A DNA stretch of 8,159 nucleotides from an uncultured Ruminococcus sp. (GTDB lineage Bacteria; Bacillota; Clostridia; Oscillospirales; Ruminococcaceae): assembly GCA_900543105.1 (NCBI GenBank), contig UQQA01000116.1:1-8159 (forward strand), given 5' to 3'. Each line of letters begins with the position of its first letter. Position 1 is the first letter of the stretch. The position numbers were made by a program, and so were the translations under genes. Of the stretch, positions 6,381-8,159 are shown piece by piece. The notes under the pieces are model-generated. The model saw nothing but the letters and a program-made list of their open reading frames with translations, had not been told where the DNA came from and did not search any database.

Positions 6381-6515
6381 ATTTTACACAATAAGTGTAA
6401 AATTTTGCACAGTATTGTGCAGAACGCACAAGCTCGGCTTTGTTTCGACAATTTATTTCGTGTCGGCATGAGATTGTGCATTTTTTACAATACTCTGTTA
6501 ATATTATTGTAAAAA
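6381..6515 (-). promoter_or_regulatory. Palindrome cluster in the clpB upstream region
   Basis: Four dyads lie here. ATTTTACAC/GTGTAAAAT with 5-nt centre (6381-6403). TGCACA/TGTGCA with 4-nt centre (6406-6421). GCACAA (6426-6431) with TTGTGC (6474-6479), enclosing CGACA/TGTCG (6446-6465). TTTTTACAAT/ATTGTAAAAA (6482-6515). The motif TTGTGC or its complement recurs, as does TTTTACA/TGTAAAA. These look like operator sites for one or two dimeric regulators, or terminator-like folds. No strong minus-strand promoter is found; TGCACA (6421-6416), 17 bp, TACACT (6398-6393) is the best of weak candidates. Confidence 0.45.
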
Positions 6516-6635
6516 TATTTGCTGTTTTGGTTTAATTTTATGTAAACGGGAAGAAAAATGTCCTTGTTTGGCGCATTTAACTTCCCCGATCGGCGTAATC
6601 GGTCGTTTTTTGTCGCATTATGCGATATAAAAAAC

Positions 6636-6664
6636 TTGAAATAAATTGTGAACAGATTTATAAT
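6636..6664 (+). promoter_or_regulatory. Sigma-A promoter of the DUF6514-like gene
   Basis: TTGAAA (6636-6641), 17-bp spacer, TATAAT (6659-6664). The predicted transcription start near 6671 lies downstream of the ATG at 6620 and about 39 nt upstream of the ATG at 6710. It thus supports the shorter form of the protein. A possible hairpin followed by six Ts (6586-6611) lies before it and may insulate it from transcription arriving from the left. Confidence 0.85.
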
Positions 6665-6709
6665 AAATTTCAAGAAGAGGTGTTGTTGACTTTTGAAAGA
6701 GGGATAATA

Positions 6710-6976
6710 ATGAATACACTGAAAACCATTGCCACCGCACAGAACCGATTATGCTACAGCCTTACCGAAAGCATCCGTGAGAACGGGAGCATTTCCTATG
6801 GCGTAAAAGCGACGACCACTTTGTTCGGCACTTCCGAGGAAGCGGCTGTTGAGGATATCTCATCCGACAGGCAGGTCGTTGAAAAATTCGTGGATTTGCT
6901 CGCGGACAACCTTGTTCTGCCGTCCACTTTAACGGAGGTCGCAGAGGAATTCGTTGCATCATTTTTTACAGTTTGA
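6710..6976 (+). CDS. Small conserved protein, probably DUF6514 family
   Basis: An 88-residue soluble protein of unknown function. The pattern SYGVKAT (29-35), VEDISSDRQVVEKFVDLL (47-64) and a C-terminal helix LTEVAEEFVASFF (74-86) resembles the DUF6514 family of small Clostridia proteins, which typically have YG..., a V.DIS.D...V stretch and a short acidic C-terminal helix. The match is from memory of the family pattern. No signal peptide or membrane segment is seen. A start at 6620 in the same frame would add 30 residues, but that lies upstream of the promoter at 6636-6664. AGAGGG (6698-6703) is 6 nt before the ATG at 6710, which decides the start. The stop is 9 bp before the smpB promoter, so it may share read-through with smpB. 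Confidence 0.75.
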   Translation: MNTLKTIATAQNRLCYSLTESIRENGSISYGVKATTTLFGTSEEAAVEDISSDRQVVEKFVDLLADNLVLPSTLTEVAEEFVASFFTV

Positions 6977-6985
6977 TGAAAACGC

Positions 6986-7014
6986 TTGACATACGCTTGT
7001 TTTTGTGGTATAAT
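6986..7014 (+). promoter_or_regulatory. Consensus sigma-A promoter of smpB-ssrA
   Basis: TTGACA (6986-6991), 17-bp spacer, TGG then TATAAT (7009-7014): a perfect match at both hexamers and also an extended -10. The predicted start near 7021 gives a leader of about 37 nt before the smpB ATG at 7058. It probably drives both smpB and ssrA, whose joint need for high expression fits this strength. A longer reading frame starting at 6986 lies inside the promoter and is excluded as the true start. Confidence 0.95.
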
Positions 7015-7057
7015 TCCTAATTACGAAATCATTTTGCTGTTAAAAGGGACAAACACT

Positions 7058-7522
7058 ATGGAAAAGGAAGCTTTTAAGACAATTGCCGAAAACCGAAAGG
7101 CTCGGCATGAATACTTTATCCTAGAAAGCTTTGAAGCGGGCATTGAGCTTGTCGGAACTGAGGTAAAATCTATCCGCAGCGGCGGTGTCAACCTCAAGGA
7201 CAGCTGGTGCATCATCGAGGACGGCGAACTTTTCGTGAACGGTATGCACATTTCGCCCTATGACCACGGCAATGTTTTCAACAAAGACCCTTTAAGAGTC
7301 CGCAGGCTGCTCATGCACAAGAAGCAGATAATGCAGCTCCTCGGAAAGATCAAGCAGGACGGGCTTACGCTCATTCCGATCTCGATCTATTTCAAGGGTT
7401 CGCGCGTTAAGGTTCAGGTCGGACTTTGCAAAGGTAAAAAGCTTCACGACAAGCGTGATGATATGGCAGCGAGGGCTGCCAAACGTGATATTGAAAGAGC
7501 TGTCAAGACCCAAAACCGTTAA
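7058..7522 (+). CDS. smpB: SsrA-binding protein SmpB
   Basis: SmpB is the small basic cytosolic protein that binds the tRNA-like domain of tmRNA and delivers it to stalled ribosomes for trans-translation. The 154 residues match the usual 150-160. Family marks are NRKARHEYF (12-20), GTEVKSIRSGGVNLKDSW (33-50), ISPYDHGN (65-72), DPLRVRRLLMHKKQI (77-91) and KGKKLHDKR (125-133), followed by the basic C-terminal tail that enters the empty mRNA channel. The ATG at 7058 has AAAAGGGA about 9 nt upstream. It is followed after 16 nt by the tmRNA gene itself, so protein and RNA partner are adjacent and probably co-transcribed. Confidence 0.98.
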   Translation: MEKEAFKTIAENRKARHEYFILESFEAGIELVGTEVKSIRSGGVNLKDSWCIIEDGELFVNGMHISPYDHGNVFNKDPLRVRRLLMHKKQIMQLLGKIKQDGLTLIPISIYFKGSRVKVQVGLCKGKKLHDKRDDMAARAAKRDIERAVKTQNR

Positions 7523-7538
7523 AAGGTTCTGCATCTTT

Positions 7539-7888
7539 GGGGATGTAAAGGTTTCGACGGGGACTTTGAATCACGATAAGCGGGTAGAGGAGCGCACTCT
7601 CTCAAAACGGCGCACGTTTTAAAATTAGACGACAACAATAATTTTGAATTAGCAGCTGCTTAATTGCTGCTCGTCTTGCCGTTGAGTACCACGGCTTCGG
7701 TTAAGGCGTCGACTAAGTGGTGAACGCCGCAGGAAAGTGCCTGCGTTCTTGCGGTGTATTGCAGGCTACCGAGCATCATTGTGTGTTTGTTCACGATGAT
7801 GCGAGGGAATGTTAATAACAAACTACACCCGTAGAAAGTTGTGTGGATAGGTTTTCGGACACGGGTTCGATTCCCGTCATCTCCACCA
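7539..7888 (+). ncRNA. ssrA: Transfer-messenger RNA (tmRNA)
   Basis: tmRNA rescues stalled ribosomes and encodes a degradation tag. The 5' end GGGGATG (7539-7545) pairs with CATCTCC (7878-7884), followed by A and an encoded CCA (7886-7888), forming the alanyl acceptor arm; total length is 350 nt. The T arm CGGGTTCGATTCCCG is at 7862-7876. The tag frame GACAACAATAATTTTGAA... ends at TAA 7661-7663 and encodes DNNNFELAAA if it resumes at 7631, or one more Asp if at 7628. The context TTAGAC before 7631 resembles the TTAGTC before the resume codon in E. coli, so I favour 7631. Helix 5 (AGCAGC 7651-7656 with GCTGCT 7666-7671) brackets the stop, as is normal. No separate promoter is evident in the 16-nt gap after smpB, so the 5' end is probably made by RNase P processing. 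Confidence 0.98.
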
Positions 7889-7910
7889 GAAGACCCACAT
7901 ATATGTGGTA

Positions 7911-7941
7911 AAGAGTCTATGTTTTTCATAGGCTCTTTTTC
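7911..7941 (+). terminator. Rho-independent terminator of smpB-ssrA
   Basis: AAGAGTCTATG (7911-7921) pairs with CATAGGCTCTT (7927-7937) over 11 bp with one G-T pair and a 5-T loop, followed by a T-tract (7936-7940) and CTTTC. A separate self-palindrome CCACATATATGTGG (7895-7908) lies between it and the tmRNA CCA end. It closes the smpB-ssrA unit. Confidence 0.9.
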
Positions 7942-7996
7942 TTTCGTCTTCTTTGTGCCTATGTCCTTTATCCTTTTCTACGATTTATAGTATAAC

Positions 7997-8025
7997 TTCA
8001 CATTGTGTATATTTTATGATAATAT
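7997..8025 (+). promoter_or_regulatory. Probable promoter of the CIRCE-controlled unit
   Basis: TTCACA (7997-8002), 17-bp spacer and TAATAT (8020-8025) match the consensus at 5 and 4 of 6 positions. Transcription would start near 8032, placing the CIRCE operator at about +13 to +40, the usual position for HrcA control. A minus-strand TATAAT at 8109-8104 lies on the other side, but no minus-strand gene is seen downstream of it before the convergent ssrA unit. Confidence 0.6.
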
Positions 8026-8044
8026 TGTGAATATAGAGTAAAAA

Positions 8045-8071
8045 TTAGCACTCATAAGATAGGAGTGCTAA
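8045..8071. promoter_or_regulatory. CIRCE operator (HrcA binding site)
   Basis: TTAGCACTC (8045-8053), 9-nt spacer, GAGTGCTAA (8063-8071): an exact match to the CIRCE consensus on both arms, extended by two further A-T pairs. HrcA bound here represses transcription until heat shock titrates the repressor and its GroE cofactor. CIRCE usually precedes groES-groEL or hrcA-grpE-dnaK-dnaJ. The expected gene start is not visible before the window ends 88 nt later, unless the TTG at 8099 is used. Confidence 0.95.
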
Positions 8072-8103
8072 TTCTGTTTTTCTCGGGGAAAACGCGAATT
8101 GAA

Positions 8104-8159
8104 ATTATACCAAACACCATTTAAAATTTGGAAAAAATCAAGCCGACAATCTTGGATAT
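8104..8159. repeat. Right copy of the window-end inverted repeat
   Basis: Bases 8119-8159 are the exact reverse complement of 15-55, and imperfect similarity extends back to about 8104. The plus-strand frame from TTG 8099 (GGGGA at 8085-8089, 9 nt before it) is open to the edge and would read KLYQTPFKIWKKSSRQSWI after the start, but this matches no protein I recognise. All shared codons are identical in the two copies, so there is no synonymous change to argue for coding. Confidence 0.85.

Noticed and set aside
6313..6515. CIRCE or CtsR site for clpB
   Set aside because: I looked for TTAGCACTC-type arms and GGTCAAA-type heptads on both strands upstream of clpB and found neither.
6620..6709. 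N-terminal extension of the DUF6514-like protein from ATG 6620
   Set aside because: The promoter at 6636-6664 lies downstream of that codon, and the ATG at 6710 has a good ribosome binding site.
6986..7057. 24-residue N-terminal extension of SmpB
   Set aside because: It begins inside the -35 hexamer of a consensus promoter, has no ribosome site and lies outside the conserved SmpB N-terminus.
7660..7929. Minus-strand 89-codon frame
   Set aside because: It lies across the tmRNA and its terminator; such frames are a common false call over ssrA.

Overview
The window looks like chromosomal DNA of a low-to-moderate GC Gram-positive anaerobe of the Clostridia, most likely a Ruminococcus-like member of the Oscillospiraceae. 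This rests on purine-rich Shine-Dalgarno sites, sigma-A type promoters that nearly all have 17-bp spacers, a CIRCE heat-shock operator, the smpB-ssrA gene pair, and intergenic palindromic repeats of a type I associate with that family. The taxonomic call is an inference from style and was not tested by a search.

Layout, left to right. Bases 1-75 hold one copy of an end repeat. A bidirectional terminator lies at 127-161. A tRNA-Thr(CGT) gene on the minus strand (290-365) has a consensus promoter and its own terminator. A promoter at 539-567 and a long leader hairpin (600-683) precede a histidine-phosphatase (phosphoglycerate-mutase-like) gene at 724-1266. A large AGCS-family amino acid:cation symporter (1362-3197) follows with its own extended -10 promoter; it carries about 100 extra residues between two membrane segments. 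The 517 bp between this gene and the convergent clpB is almost entirely inverted repeats: at least six hairpins, one of them a bidirectional terminator and one a cloverleaf-like element. clpB (3715-6312, minus) has a leader crowded with palindromes. To the right, on the plus strand, come an 88-residue DUF6514-like protein, smpB and ssrA (tmRNA), then a terminator. A promoter with a perfect CIRCE operator follows, and the second, inverted copy of the end repeat closes the window.

Functionally the right half is a protein quality-control neighbourhood. ClpB is the disaggregase that works with DnaK. SmpB and tmRNA rescue stalled ribosomes and tag the nascent chains. The CIRCE site marks an HrcA-controlled heat-shock transcription unit whose gene starts at or beyond the right edge. 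smpB and ssrA are only 16 nt apart and appear to share one near-perfect promoter.

The known genes are housekeeping genes. The unusual content is in the non-coding DNA and in one protein: the 41-bp exact inverted repeat at the two window ends, the hairpin array between agcS and clpB, the palindromic clpB leader, the leader hairpin before the phosphatase gene, and the inserted domain in the symporter. No complete novel defence or mobile system is visible.
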